The translations under genes were made by a program, and so were the position numbers. The notes beneath the pieces are model-generated. The model did not search any database. It saw only the letters and a list, made by a program, of their open reading frames with translations, and was not told the origin of the DNA. From the NCBI GenBank assembly GCA_966095765.1, contig CBHTSZ010000001.1, forward strand, positions 124,001 to 188,000: DNA of 64,000 nucleotides. Reading direction: 5' to 3'. This DNA is from CBHTSZ01 sp966095765. Its GTDB lineage: Bacteria > Patescibacteriota > Saccharimonadia > Saccharimonadales > Saccharimonadaceae. Below, piece by piece: positions 1 through 8,181 of this stretch (position 1 is the stretch's first letter; each line of letters begins with the position of its first letter).

Positions 1-2
1 TT

Positions 3-248
3 GACGCGGCACTTGGGGTCGAGATCGATGTTGAGACGGTTGACGGTACGGTAACCATGAAGGTACCAGCCGGTACTCAGAGCGGTACCGACTTCAAACT
101 TTCAGGCCATGGCGTACCTCATATTCGCGGTAGTGGACGCGGTGCGCACATCGTGAGTATTATCGTTGACACACCGACCAAGCTGACGAAAAAGCAGCGC
201 GAACTCCTCGAGCAGTTCGAAAATGCTAAAAAGTCAAAAATCTTCTAG
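3..248 (+). CDS. dnaJ: DnaJ chaperone, C-terminal end (partial)
   Basis: This is the last 81 codons of DnaJ (Hsp40), whose beginning lies before the window. DnaJ delivers unfolded proteins to DnaK and stimulates its ATPase in the cytoplasm. The reading frame is open from base 3 and shows the end of the second substrate-binding beta-sandwich, with the family run VPAGTQSG followed by L-S-G-H-G-V-P, and then the short Lys-rich dimerisation tail. The J domain and zinc fingers are not in the window. The ATG at 57 is an internal Met. Identification is by family pattern only, and the type (DnaJ versus CbpA-like) cannot be settled from this piece. Confidence 0.85.
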   Translation, partial: DAALGVEIDVETVDGTVTMKVPAGTQSGTDFKLSGHGVPHIRGSGRGAHIVSIIVDTPTKLTKKQRELLEQFENAKKSKIF

Positions 249-283
249 TATTCGATGATCCTTAGCGGTACAATCTGGGCACA

Positions 284-787
284 ATGAGTTTGGTCATCCG
301 CACCGCGACCCATGAAGACATCGACCTGATGTTTACTATCACTTGTGCTGTTCACCAAACATCGCTCTACAAGAAACTGATCCCACGAGATTCTTACCCC
401 AGGTTCATCGACCGGTATCAGCCAAGCACTCAGCGACATGAGGCGTTTGCGCAAAAGATAAGCAGTCGCCTCGCAGATAAGCGCTGGTACCTCTGGGTTG
501 CTGAGGTGGACGGAGAGGTGTGTGGCTTTACGCTGGCGTACGACACCGGGGAGGTGCTTGAACTTCGAGGCCTATTCGTTGACGAAGCGCACCAAGGGCA
601 GGGTATTGGCCGACGCCTCTTTGAGGCATCTTGTGAAGCTGCACGTCCCGCTCAAACTATTAGCCTTGATGTACTAGAGGCGAATGAGCGGGCGATCGAT
701 ATCTATGAACGAGCTGGATTCCACACGGTTGCCGACGTGCCGCCAACCTACTACGGAGCAAAGATGATCCGTATGCAAAAGCATTGA
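284..787 (+). CDS. GNAT-family N-acetyltransferase
   Basis: A 167-residue acetyltransferase of the GNAT fold, which transfers acetyl from acetyl-CoA to an amine. The substrate is unknown. The central motif A is visible as LFVDEAHQGQGIGRRLFEA, with the Q-G-x-G-I-G pyrophosphate loop. Motif B follows as ANERAIDIYERAGF. The length is normal for a single-domain member. A TACAAT box at 269-274 ends nine bases before the ATG and no Shine-Dalgarno sequence is seen, so the transcript is probably leaderless. The gene stands alone between dnaJ and the ATP-grasp operon. Confidence 0.85.
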   Translation: MSLVIRTATHEDIDLMFTITCAVHQTSLYKKLIPRDSYPRFIDRYQPSTQRHEAFAQKISSRLADKRWYLWVAEVDGEVCGFTLAYDTGEVLELRGLFVDEAHQGQGIGRRLFEASCEAARPAQTISLDVLEANERAIDIYERAGFHTVADVPPTYYGAKMIRMQKH

Positions 788-812
788 CATTTTAAGCATA
801 AAATGCTATTAT
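784..812 (+). promoter_or_regulatory. Sigma-70 type promoter for the ATP-grasp/RimK operon
   Basis: A consensus TTGACA at 784-789 and TATTAT at 807-812 are separated by exactly 17 bases. The predicted transcript start near 819 leaves a leader of about 56 bases before the ATG at 875. The -35 box overlaps the stop codon of the acetyltransferase gene. Confidence 0.8.
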
Positions 813-874
813 AAACAGACTGCAAGGTGCCTTTTGGTGCCTTAAAGACTAACAACATAAGCAGGACGAACGAC

Positions 875-2287
875 ATGAGTATCACCAGTGACGCGCACGC
901 ATCGTACAAGTTACTCGCCAGGGAGTTGAGCACTCTCGGCTACGCTGTGTCCGAAGAATTCGATGACAAGCGTCTGTTCGTTAGCTACATCAGTCCAAAG
1001 GGGCGTATTTGGCGTGCGCGTGCAGCTATGATCGATTACCCGTTCACCTCGGCAACGGTTCGCGCCCTGTCAAAGAACAAGGCCGAGGCTACCAAGTTCG
1101 TGACGCTTCACGGGATGCATGCACCGGCAACGATCAAAGTTGCAGGCGATACGACCGATACAAGGGGCCTCGAAAAGTTCCTGAGCCGCTACGGCCGCGT
1201 CGTCGTAAAGCCGCTCAACCGTTCGCTCTCGATCGGTCTGACTACTGATGTCTCTACGCTCCTGCAGCTACAGAAGGCCATAAAAAAAGCCGCAAAGTAC
1301 TCAGGCGAAGTTTTGGTTCAAGAGCAGGTGTTTGGCGAAGAGGTTAGGTTCGCGGTGATCAACGGCAAGGTTGTCTCGGCTTTGCTCCGTCGAACCCCTC
1401 AGGTTGTCGGTGATGGTACCTCGACAGTTGCTGAGCTCATCGAAAAAGAAAACGAAGAGCGCCGGAAGATTGACTACACCCTCGTTCCATATCCACTCCT
1501 CACTGACGAGCTTATCCGTAAGTCGGTTGACCTCGATAAGGTCCCCGCTGAGGGTGAAGTGGTGGAGCTAAGCCGCGCGACGATGATCTCGAAGGGCTGC
1601 TCGGTATACGACATCTTGGGTGAGGTGGACGAGAGCTATGTTCAGCTCGTTGAATCGCTCGTCAGTGATCTCGACACTGGCTTTATCGTCGTGGATATCT
1701 TTATCAAGAACTTCCGCGAGCCTGCTAGTCAGGATAACTACTGGTTCATCGAGTTCAATACTTCTCCGGTGCTCAAGCTGTTTTACTCATGTCGTGATGG
1801 CGGTATGCATGACATCCTACCAGCCCTCGTCGAGGCGATCGACAAAAAGATGCACACTACCTCAAAACATACACTGGGAAGTTTCGAGAAAGTTTCCATC
1901 CCAAGCCTCGGTATTAAAAACACCGTGGCAAAGATCGATACTGGTGCTTACTCTGGTGCACTCAGCTGCACAGAGGCAAAGGTCATCAAACGAGACGGCA
2001 AAAAGATCCTCCAGTTCTCACCCGGCCAGCGTTCCAAGAAAGTGTTCGAGACAGATAGATTCTCACAAAAGCACGTTCGAAGCTCGAACGGTCAGCGTGA
2101 GGAACGGTATCTGATCGAAACGGAGCTGGTGATAGGGGACAGAACCTACCCGGCCTCGATCACCCTCGCGGATCGCTCAGAGATGAAACACGAGATACTG
2201 ATCGGACGCCGTTTTTTGAGAGAGCATAATTTGTTAGTTGATGTTACATTAAACCAGGAATATGATACCGATAGCGAGGCAAAATGA
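875..2287 (+). CDS. ATP-grasp ligase fused to retropepsin-like (RimB-type) protease domain
   Basis: A two-domain protein of 470 residues. The first two thirds are an ATP-grasp ligase: RYGRVVVKPLN is the nucleotide-binding lysine strand, EVLVQEQVFGEEVRFAV follows, and YWFIEFNTSP is the metal-binding strand. Such enzymes join an amino acid to a carboxylate through an acyl phosphate. The last part is a retropepsin-like aspartic domain of the RimB / putative ATP-dependent zinc protease family, with the active-site D-T-G-A at about residues 355-358. I chose the ATG at 875 (preceded by AGGACG) over an in-frame GTG at 827, which would leave almost no leader after the predicted promoter start. The stop overlaps the RimK start by four bases, so the two are translationally coupled. 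The substrate is unknown. Confidence 0.8.
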   Translation: MSITSDAHASYKLLARELSTLGYAVSEEFDDKRLFVSYISPKGRIWRARAAMIDYPFTSATVRALSKNKAEATKFVTLHGMHAPATIKVAGDTTDTRGLEKFLSRYGRVVVKPLNRSLSIGLTTDVSTLLQLQKAIKKAAKYSGEVLVQEQVFGEEVRFAVINGKVVSALLRRTPQVVGDGTSTVAELIEKENEERRKIDYTLVPYPLLTDELIRKSVDLDKVPAEGEVVELSRATMISKGCSVYDILGEVDESYVQLVESLVSDLDTGFIVVDIFIKNFREPASQDNYWFIEFNTSPVLKLFYSCRDGGMHDILPALVEAIDKKMHTTSKHTLGSFEKVSIPSLGIKNTVAKIDTGAYSGALSCTEAKVIKRDGKKILQFSPGQRSKKVFETDRFSQKHVRSSNGQREERYLIETELVIGDRTYPASITLADRSEMKHEILIGRRFLREHNLLVDVTLNQEYDTDSEAK

Positions 2288-3195
2288 AGATAGCGATTTT
2301 ATCCAACGGCCCAGGCAACTACTCGACCAAGCGACTAAAGCAGGTCGCGCTTGAACGTGGTCACGAAGTAGATATCATCAAGTACCGTGACTGCTACGCG
2401 AGTATCGAAAAATCCCAGCCTATGGTCTGGTACAAGGGTGAGCCCCTCGTCGGTTATGACGCGGTGATCCCACGTATCGCGAGCAGCATGACACGCTACG
2501 GTTCAGCGATCGTTCGACAGTTCGAGATGCAGGGTGTTTACACCATGACCAGCTCGATCGCGATCGTTCGTTCACGCGACAAACTCCGCAGCATGCAGCT
2601 GCTGGCCCGCGCTGGCGTCGGTATCCCAAAGACCATCGTGTCTCGTGGTGAAGCTGACGTCGACAACCTGATCGATACACTCGGCGGTGCGCCGGTTATC
2701 ATCAAGCTGGCTCGTGGCACCCACGGCAACGGCGTCGTACTCGCTGAGACGAAAAAGGCCGCCAAGTCAGTACTCCAGGCGTTCTACGTCATGGACCAGG
2801 ATGGCACGAACATCTTGCTCCAGGAGTTCGTCAAAGAGTCTGCCGGTATGGACATCCGTGCCTTTGTCGTCGGCGGTAAGGTGATCGCCAGCATGAAGCG
2901 CCAGAGCCTCGATGATGACTTCCGCTCAAACCTGCACCAAGGTGGAGCAGGTGAGGTCGTAAAGCTCACCGAAGAAGAGCGCAAAACTGCCATCAAGGCG
3001 GCTCGCTCTATGGGTCTCAACCTGGCTGGTGTCGACCTGATGCGCTCAGAGCGCGGTCCGCTGGTGCTCGAGGTGAACTCAAGCCCAGGTTTTGGTATCG
3101 AACAGGTAACCAAGCGTGATGTCGCAACTTCGATCATCGAATACATCGAGCGCAACGCAAAGCGCCGCAACAAAAAAGACAAAGTCGGCGCGTAG
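2284..3195 (+). CDS. rimK: RimK-family alpha-L-glutamate ligase
   Basis: A 303-residue ATP-grasp enzyme of the RimK family. In other bacteria RimK adds glutamates to the C-terminus of ribosomal protein S6, and relatives make poly-glutamate or tetrahydrofolate/F420 tails. The N-terminal pre-ATP-grasp domain reads IAILSNGPGNYSTKRL. The ATP-binding part shows PVIIKLARGTHGNGVVLAE, ILLQEFVKES and the acidic metal site VLEVNSSPGFGIE. The length matches E. coli RimK closely. It overlaps the preceding ATP-grasp/retropepsin gene by ATGA. A ligase and a peptidase-type domain side by side recall the RimK-RimB pair, but the modified protein here is unknown. Confidence 0.88.
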   Translation: MKIAILSNGPGNYSTKRLKQVALERGHEVDIIKYRDCYASIEKSQPMVWYKGEPLVGYDAVIPRIASSMTRYGSAIVRQFEMQGVYTMTSSIAIVRSRDKLRSMQLLARAGVGIPKTIVSRGEADVDNLIDTLGGAPVIIKLARGTHGNGVVLAETKKAAKSVLQAFYVMDQDGTNILLQEFVKESAGMDIRAFVVGGKVIASMKRQSLDDDFRSNLHQGGAGEVVKLTEEERKTAIKAARSMGLNLAGVDLMRSERGPLVLEVNSSPGFGIEQVTKRDVATSIIEYIERNAKRRNKKDKVGA

Positions 3196-3230
3196 TTCTC
3201 TCCCTGTAACGCTAGTGCTATTATGGGGCT

Positions 3231-3719
3231 ATGACGCTCATGGTCCTCATCGCGCTGATGGCTGCACTGTTTGGTCTCGCTTTTCTCACAAAGCGACGCT
3301 ATGGGGTGCTTGGTCTCGGTCTCGCCGGTGGGCTGGTGCTTTCACAGCAGATATCCAAAGACTTCGGCAACTTCTTGCAGGCGCTTGATGTGCCAGTAGA
3401 GCCGCTGCCGTTCGTGACTGCTGCGAGTCTTTTCCTGATCCTTGCCCCGTCACTTATCCTGATGTTCTCGGGTCCCAAGTACACCGATCAGCGCTACGTC
3501 ATCGCTGGAAGCCTACTGTTTGCAGTCTTTGGCACCGTGCTGATGCTCGCACCGCTCGTCACGAGTTTGCCGTTCGCTGATCGCGCAGCGATCCAGCCCC
3601 TCATCAGTCAGATCGCACTCAACAGCCCGGTCATCATCTCGGCAGGGGTTATCATAGCCGTCTTTGACATGATGCACGCGCATGGCAAAAGTCCTCTCGG
3701 TAAGAAATCAAAACATTGA
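3231..3719 (+). CDS. Four-helix membrane protein, function unknown
   Basis: I do not recognise the family. The 162-residue product has four hydrophobic stretches, at about residues 1-16, 25-38, 58-82 and 90-112, and another near 132-148, separated by short loops. The C-terminal tail is Lys-rich and probably cytoplasmic. There are no catalytic-looking motifs. A TATTAT box at 3219-3224 ends six bases before the ATG, which suggests a leaderless transcript separate from the rimK operon. The gene ends just upstream of tRNA-Lys. Confidence 0.6.
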   Translation: MTLMVLIALMAALFGLAFLTKRRYGVLGLGLAGGLVLSQQISKDFGNFLQALDVPVEPLPFVTAASLFLILAPSLILMFSGPKYTDQRYVIAGSLLFAVFGTVLMLAPLVTSLPFADRAAIQPLISQIALNSPVIISAGVIIAVFDMMHAHGKSPLGKKSKH

Positions 3720-3766
3720 CATCTACAGAGGTAAAGTGGTACCATTGCACCTGTTCTGTAAACCAT

Positions 3767-3843
3767 GGAGCCATAGCTCAGCTGGTTAGAGCACCTGCCT
3801 TTTAAGCAGGGTGTCCTGGGTTCAAGCCCCAGTGGCTCCTCCA
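3767..3843 (+). tRNA. tRNA-Lys (anticodon TTT)
   Basis: A full cloverleaf with acceptor GGAGCCA pairing TGGCTCC. The anticodon stem CCTGC/GCAGG holds loop CTTTTAA, and the T arm is intact. The 3' CCA is encoded at 3841-3843. The discriminator base is T, which is unusual for a Lys tRNA. The CCA is the first part of the terminator stem that follows. Confidence 0.95.
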
Positions 3844-3884
3844 AGAAAAACGTCCTATCCGAAAGGTTAGGGCTTTTTTCTTGG
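3841..3884 (+). terminator. Intrinsic terminator of tRNA-Lys, stem includes the CCA end
   Basis: CCAAGAAAAA at 3841-3850 pairs with the T-rich arm ending in CTTGG at 3884, with an imperfect GC-containing middle and loop TCCGAAAGG. The encoded CCA lies inside the stem. Confidence 0.8.
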
Positions 3885-3901
3885 ACTGGTATACTTTTTG
3901 C

Positions 3902-4273
3902 ATGGAACGACCGCAGACAGATGGATTTGAGATCATGAAACGCCTTTTTGGCATGAGTTTTCGCGGTGAGGTCACACATACTGAGACGGGTGAGCAGTTC
4001 AATATCCTAGATCCTCGCTACAAAGAGCTTGATGTGGCCGACGTAACAGGGATATACGAGCACTACAAGAGCACTCCTGAGAGCAAGAAACACTATTACG
4101 TCGATAGCGTACGCTATGACACGGAAAGCGAAGAATGCTTTGTGGTCTATATGTCGGTGTATGAGCTAAACAACCCCACGGTATACGCACGACCGCTTGA
4201 TATGTTTATGAGTCTCGTTGACGTAGAGGGCGGGCAAACGACTCGTTTCCGTCGTCTCGATATCAAGGCGTAG
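3902..4273 (+). CDS. DUF1653-domain protein
   Basis: A 123-residue soluble protein. The second half fits the small DUF1653 family: GIYEHYK, then paired Glu residues before VVYMSVYE, then VYARPLDMFMSLV and a final T-T-R-F. The biochemical role of DUF1653 is not known. The first 45 residues look like an added N-terminal segment. The start at ATG 3902 fits a TATACT box at 3890-3895 that ends six bases earlier. An upstream in-frame start at 3881 would sit inside the tRNA terminator. The gene stands alone ahead of comEC. Confidence 0.7.
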   Translation: MERPQTDGFEIMKRLFGMSFRGEVTHTETGEQFNILDPRYKELDVADVTGIYEHYKSTPESKKHYYVDSVRYDTESEECFVVYMSVYELNNPTVYARPLDMFMSLVDVEGGQTTRFRRLDIKA

Positions 4274-4304
4274 ACAACTCAAGTTCCATAAGCTTCATGC
4301 ATAG

Positions 4305-4336
4305 GTGCATATTCGTACACGTGCACAAATATGCAT
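4305..4336. promoter_or_regulatory. 32-bp near-palindrome upstream of comEC, shared with murB
   Basis: This 32-base near-palindrome is centred on CACGTG (4318-4323) with outer arms TGCATATT and AATATGCA. All six asymmetric positions are transitions, so the RNA form could still pair through G-U. It lies about 45-75 bases upstream of the comEC -10 box. A copy with 25 of 32 identical aligned bases (4306-4337 against 44493-44524) lies upstream of murB. It is probably a protein-binding site. Nothing else is seen between 4274 and 4379. Confidence 0.6.
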
Positions 4337-4391
4337 ACTAACCTGAAAGAGGTGGTACAGCCCTGTAGGTAGAAAGTTCTATACTGTGACT

Positions 4392-5846
4392 ATGAACCTG
4401 ACGATATGGCGCTATAAAAGATTCCATGTTTCCTACTTGATTGCTTGGCTTGGTGTCGGTCTACTGTTGGGATTGTTGTTGGGACATGAGTGGATCTTGG
4501 GTGCTGGAACTATGGTGCTTTTCGTTGGATTAGTATTGATGCTGGGTGCGATACGCTCGCAGCGTTGGTGGGCGATTCCAGCTATTGTGCTTGCAGGTAT
4601 AAGTTTTGGCATGTTACGTGGGAGTGAAGTTGCAAATGCGTATGATGCGTATCGGCCCCACTTCGAACAATCGGTGACTGCCAGTGGTATGATGAGTAGC
4701 GATGCGCAAACTGCCACGAGCGGCAGACAAAAACTAACACTCACAAGGGTTCGTATAAATGGAAGCGAGCATCCCGGCGAGATATTTGTAACGGTGTTTG
4801 GCAAAAACACACTAAAGCGTGGTGACATCGTGACAGTGAGCGGGACATTGCGTGAAGGGTTTGCTTCTTATGGTGCATCGATGACTGCCGGTAAGGTCAC
4901 GCATCTGATGAGAGGGGGTGATGTGATACGCGACATCCGCGAGAAGTTTGCCGAGACGGTCAGGTCGCTAGTCATGGAGCCGATGGCAAGTCTTGGGCTT
5001 GGGTTTGTCGTTGGCCAACGGTCAACACTCCCCGACACCCTTGATGAACAGTTGAAGGTAGTAGGACTGACACATATCGTCGTTGCCAGCGGCTATAACC
5101 TGACGATACTGGTGCGCTTTGTGATGCGACTGCTAGCGAGGCATTCTCGATACCTTGCATTTACGGCCTCGCTACTTGTCATTGCCGGCTTTGTGCTGTT
5201 CTCGGGTTTCAGCCCGAGTATGAATCGGGCGGTGATCGTGACGGTGCTCACTCTTCTTGCCTGGTATGTGGGGCGACGGTTTCATCCTGTGCTTCTGATT
5301 GTGTATGTCGCCTCCCTTACGGCATTCTTTAACCCGATGTACATATGGGCTGACCTGGGCTGGTACCTGTCTTTCTTTGCCTTTGCGGGCATCTTGATAG
5401 TAGCGCCTTTGGTTTTGGCGCTACTGTATCGTCGTCGCGGTGCAAGCTCGTTCGAACAATTAGTGTGCGAGACGATGTGTGCCGAGATTACCGCCCTGCC
5501 ACTCATTGCGTTTGCATTTTCTACTATCCCAACGTTTGCGCTTGTCGCAAATATACTTGTCGCACCATTTATTCCTGCGGCGATGGCGCTAACTGCACTG
5601 ACCGGTATCGCTGGGATGGCAAGTGCGACGTTTGCGACTATTTTTGCCCTGCCGGCCACTATCCTTATTGGGTACATGATAGCGATTGTGGAATGGCTGG
5701 CCAGTCTGCCTATGGCACAGTATGAGCTTGACCTTGGTATATGGACGGTTCTTGTATGGTATGCCATCCTGGCAATTTTCTGCGTATTTGCCTGGTATCG
5801 TACTCAATATAATTTCCGTGTACGTGACAATCGTCTCGAGCCGTAG
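4392..5846 (+). CDS. comEC: ComEC/Rec2 DNA-uptake channel, without metallo-beta-lactamase domain
   Basis: ComEC forms the inner-membrane channel that passes single-stranded DNA into the cytoplasm during transformation. The 484-residue product has an N-terminal pair of membrane helices, a soluble DUF4131-type domain (about residues 70-190) with the phrase KRGDIVTVSGTL, and then the Competence domain with GLGFVVGQRSTLP, the conserved H-I-V-V-A-S-G-Y-N motif and many helices. Well-studied ComEC proteins are about 750 residues and end in a metallo-beta-lactamase-like domain, which is absent here. TATACT at 4380-4385 ends six bases before ATG 4392, so I prefer this to the GTG at 4386. The type IV pilus genes further along are its probable partners. 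Confidence 0.9.
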   Translation: MNLTIWRYKRFHVSYLIAWLGVGLLLGLLLGHEWILGAGTMVLFVGLVLMLGAIRSQRWWAIPAIVLAGISFGMLRGSEVANAYDAYRPHFEQSVTASGMMSSDAQTATSGRQKLTLTRVRINGSEHPGEIFVTVFGKNTLKRGDIVTVSGTLREGFASYGASMTAGKVTHLMRGGDVIRDIREKFAETVRSLVMEPMASLGLGFVVGQRSTLPDTLDEQLKVVGLTHIVVASGYNLTILVRFVMRLLARHSRYLAFTASLLVIAGFVLFSGFSPSMNRAVIVTVLTLLAWYVGRRFHPVLLIVYVASLTAFFNPMYIWADLGWYLSFFAFAGILIVAPLVLALLYRRRGASSFEQLVCETMCAEITALPLIAFAFSTIPTFALVANILVAPFIPAAMALTALTGIAGMASATFATIFALPATILIGYMIAIVEWLASLPMAQYELDLGIWTVLVWYAILAIFCVFAWYRTQYNFRVRDNRLEP

Positions 5847-5884
5847 CTTTACTAACAGGGGTGAAAAGAGTATACTGCTGGTAT

Positions 5885-6619
5885 ATGTCAGGACACAGTA
5901 AATGGGCAACTATCAAGCGCCAAAAAGGCGCGAACGACGCCAAACGTGGCGCTGTTTTTACGAAGCTCGGAAATCAGATCGCCATTGCAGCCCGCGGCGG
6001 TACTGACCCGGCCATGAACCCTAGTCTCGCGATGGCAGTGGAAAAGGCCAAGTCGGCCAATATGCCGCTTGCTAACATCCAGCGTGCGATCGATCGCGTC
6101 AAAGACAAGAACGCGGCGCAACTCGACGAAGTTATGTACGAAGGCTACGGACCTGGCGGCATCGCCATCCTCGTTGAAGCAGCCACTGATAATAAGAACC
6201 GTACCTATCCGGAAGTCCGTCATGCCTTCTCAAAGAACGGCGGCAACATCGCAGAACCAGGCAGTGTCGCTTTTCAGTTTGCTCGCAAGGGTCAGATCAC
6301 GGTTGCTTTTGAGGGTGATGCTGATGAGGCTCTTTTAGCTGCTCTGGACGCCGGTGCTGAAGATGCCCAGGAAGCTGATGGAAAACTGTATGTTTACACT
6401 GATCCAAAGGCACTACACGCTGTGCGTGAGCAGCTAGCAGCAAGCGGTCTTACCGTCGAGGCAGCCGAGCTTATTTACGAGGCTCAAAACACCATCAATA
6501 TTGCCGACGCCGATACGGCTCGCAAAGTCATGAAGTTGATGGATGCACTCGATGACCTCGATGACGTTGTTGCGACTCACGGCAACTTCGATATCGATGA
6601 ATCTATCGACCTAGAATAA
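5885..6619 (+). CDS. yebC: YebC/PmpR-family protein
   Basis: A 244-residue YebC-family protein, starting with the family signature MSGHSKWATIKRQKGANDAK and containing YEGYGPGGIAILVEAATDN and NKNRT. Members were described as DNA-binding regulators (PmpR), and YebC-type proteins have more recently been tied to translation of difficult peptide stretches. Which applies here is unknown. ATG 5885 matches the universal family N-terminus and follows TATACT (5871-5876) after eight bases. In many bacteria yebC neighbours ruvC, and here only one gene separates them. Confidence 0.93.
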   Translation: MSGHSKWATIKRQKGANDAKRGAVFTKLGNQIAIAARGGTDPAMNPSLAMAVEKAKSANMPLANIQRAIDRVKDKNAAQLDEVMYEGYGPGGIAILVEAATDNKNRTYPEVRHAFSKNGGNIAEPGSVAFQFARKGQITVAFEGDADEALLAALDAGAEDAQEADGKLYVYTDPKALHAVREQLAASGLTVEAAELIYEAQNTINIADADTARKVMKLMDALDDLDDVVATHGNFDIDESIDLE

Positions 6620-6624
6620 AGTTT

Positions 6625-6653
6625 TTGACAACGTTGTATAAAGCGCCTATCAT
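6625..6653 (+). promoter_or_regulatory. Consensus promoter placing the transcript start at the ATG
   Basis: TTGACA at 6625-6630 and TATCAT at 6648-6653 have a 17-base spacer. A start seven bases after the -10 box falls on the ATG at 6660. This is the clearest case in the window for a leaderless mRNA. Confidence 0.75.
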
Positions 6654-6659
6654 CTGAAT

Positions 6660-8162
6660 ATGAAGATAGGCATTAGCGCCATGCTGCTGTTTCTGCTGAG
6701 CTTTTCCGCCACACCGGTCTCTGCGGTAGTTACTATGCCAACACAACCAATTCCCGAGAGCTCAGGTTTGCTTATCACGGCATACGGTGTGAGCGGGTCG
6801 CAGTCCTCTCTCGATATTTTACAAATCTATAACACGAACGAAACGGTCTTTTCGTTAGATGGTTGGTCGGTCGGGGCAGCTACAACCGTGCAGCCTATTC
6901 CGAGGCCGCTTTTTCCGTTAACAGGCTACATGAAAGCTGAGAGTCATGGTCTGTATGCGAGGAACGGAAATGTCATGGGAGCAGGTGTAAATTCGTTTTC
7001 GTGGTCGCCTCTTTCTGTCGGCGAAAAATTGACCAAGCTGGTTCTTATTGCGCCGTCACCCGGCCTTGTGAATGCTGAACAGCCAATCGTATCGACCGAC
7101 GGCGTTTATCGACGCGGAACGACCAGCACTGGTTATAGTAGTTCGACGACATTTACGAAACTGAGTGAGCCAATCTCCCTCTATGCTGATGAGTTCTATG
7201 TCATTCCAGCTGTGCCGCTACTGCGGATCGTTGAAGTCGTAGCACGTCATGCTGACTGTGCGCCAAATGACACAAGTTTAGTATGTGGCGATTATATAAA
7301 GCTACAAAATATAAGCGAACAACCAATCGATGCATCGCTCTATCGACTTCGTACTGATAGCGGTACGAGTGAGTCGGGCAACGCTTTTTCACTTGATGGG
7401 TCTTTCGGGCCGGGCGCGTTCTTAACGGTTTCTCTGCGTGACGATGGTGATCGACTTAGTTTGACTGACAGCGGCGGTTATGTCTGGCTCGAGGATACTG
7501 CCGGCCTTGCGAAGTACTACGATGAGACGATGATCCAGTACCCAAGCGCAAGCTCTATCTCAAAGGTTGGCTGGGCGTGGGCGCTTGACCCCAGTGATAG
7601 TATCTGGAAATGGACGAGCACCCCAAGCCCCGATATGGAAAATGTGATTACTATTCCAACGGAAGTTTTGGCGGCGTCCGATAGTTTAGGTGAATGTCCT
7701 GCCGGTAAGTATCGAAGTCCTGAAACAAATCGGTGTCGGTCGCTGGAAGAGGCGGTAAATGTTCTTGCGCAGTGTGAAGAAGGAAAAGAACGCAATCCGA
7801 TAACGAATCGTTGCCGCGCAGTAGCGACACTTGCGAGTTCAGTGCTTGCGCCTTGTGACGAAGGCCAGGAGCGTAACCCTGCAACAAACCGGTGTCGATC
7901 AGTAGTACAGGCCTCTACTTCAACGCTCACACCATGCCTGTCGGGTTATGAGCGCAATCCAGCTACCAATCGTTGCCGAAAGGCAGGTAGTCCAGCTGCG
8001 GTCACTGCGGCCGTGCCTATGGATGCTACTCCCGAGAACACCTCGCTCAAAACTGCCCTCTTGGTTGTTGTGGGCGCAGGCGCAACAGGTTATGGCCTCT
8101 ATGAATGGCGGGGTGAGCTGCTTCGTGGAGTCCGGCGTCTCGTGCCAACTGGTCGAAAATAG
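6660..8162 (+). CDS. Secreted, membrane-anchored surface protein with C-x-x-G...TNRCR repeats
   Basis: A 500-residue export protein of unknown function. Residues 1-23 form a signal peptide ending in VSA. Two regions (about 30-160 and 185-310) look like beta-sandwich domains of the lamin-tail kind, with ILQIYNTNETVFSLDGWSV and YIKLQNISEQPIDASLYRL. They are followed by four near-identical units of about 28-30 residues of pattern C-x-x-G-x-x-R-x-P-x-T-N-R-C-R, each with a Cys pair suited to a small disulfide loop. A single membrane helix near residue 470 and an Arg-rich tail anchor it. No LPXTG-type motif is seen. It is transcribed from its own consensus promoter and followed at once by ruvC. 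Confidence 0.7.
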   Translation: MKIGISAMLLFLLSFSATPVSAVVTMPTQPIPESSGLLITAYGVSGSQSSLDILQIYNTNETVFSLDGWSVGAATTVQPIPRPLFPLTGYMKAESHGLYARNGNVMGAGVNSFSWSPLSVGEKLTKLVLIAPSPGLVNAEQPIVSTDGVYRRGTTSTGYSSSTTFTKLSEPISLYADEFYVIPAVPLLRIVEVVARHADCAPNDTSLVCGDYIKLQNISEQPIDASLYRLRTDSGTSESGNAFSLDGSFGPGAFLTVSLRDDGDRLSLTDSGGYVWLEDTAGLAKYYDETMIQYPSASSISKVGWAWALDPSDSIWKWTSTPSPDMENVITIPTEVLAASDSLGECPAGKYRSPETNRCRSLEEAVNVLAQCEEGKERNPITNRCRAVATLASSVLAPCDEGQERNPATNRCRSVVQASTSTLTPCLSGYERNPATNRCRKAGSPAAVTAAVPMDATPENTSLKTALLVVVGAGATGYGLYEWRGELLRGVRRLVPTGRK

Positions 8163-8181
8163 GCTGTCGTATACTAAGGCT

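Noticed and set aside
3608..3979. Minus-strand frame across tRNA-Lys (contains GLEPRTPCLKG)
   Set aside because: This is the well-known false reading of a tRNA gene's complement. It overlaps a clear tRNA and its terminator.
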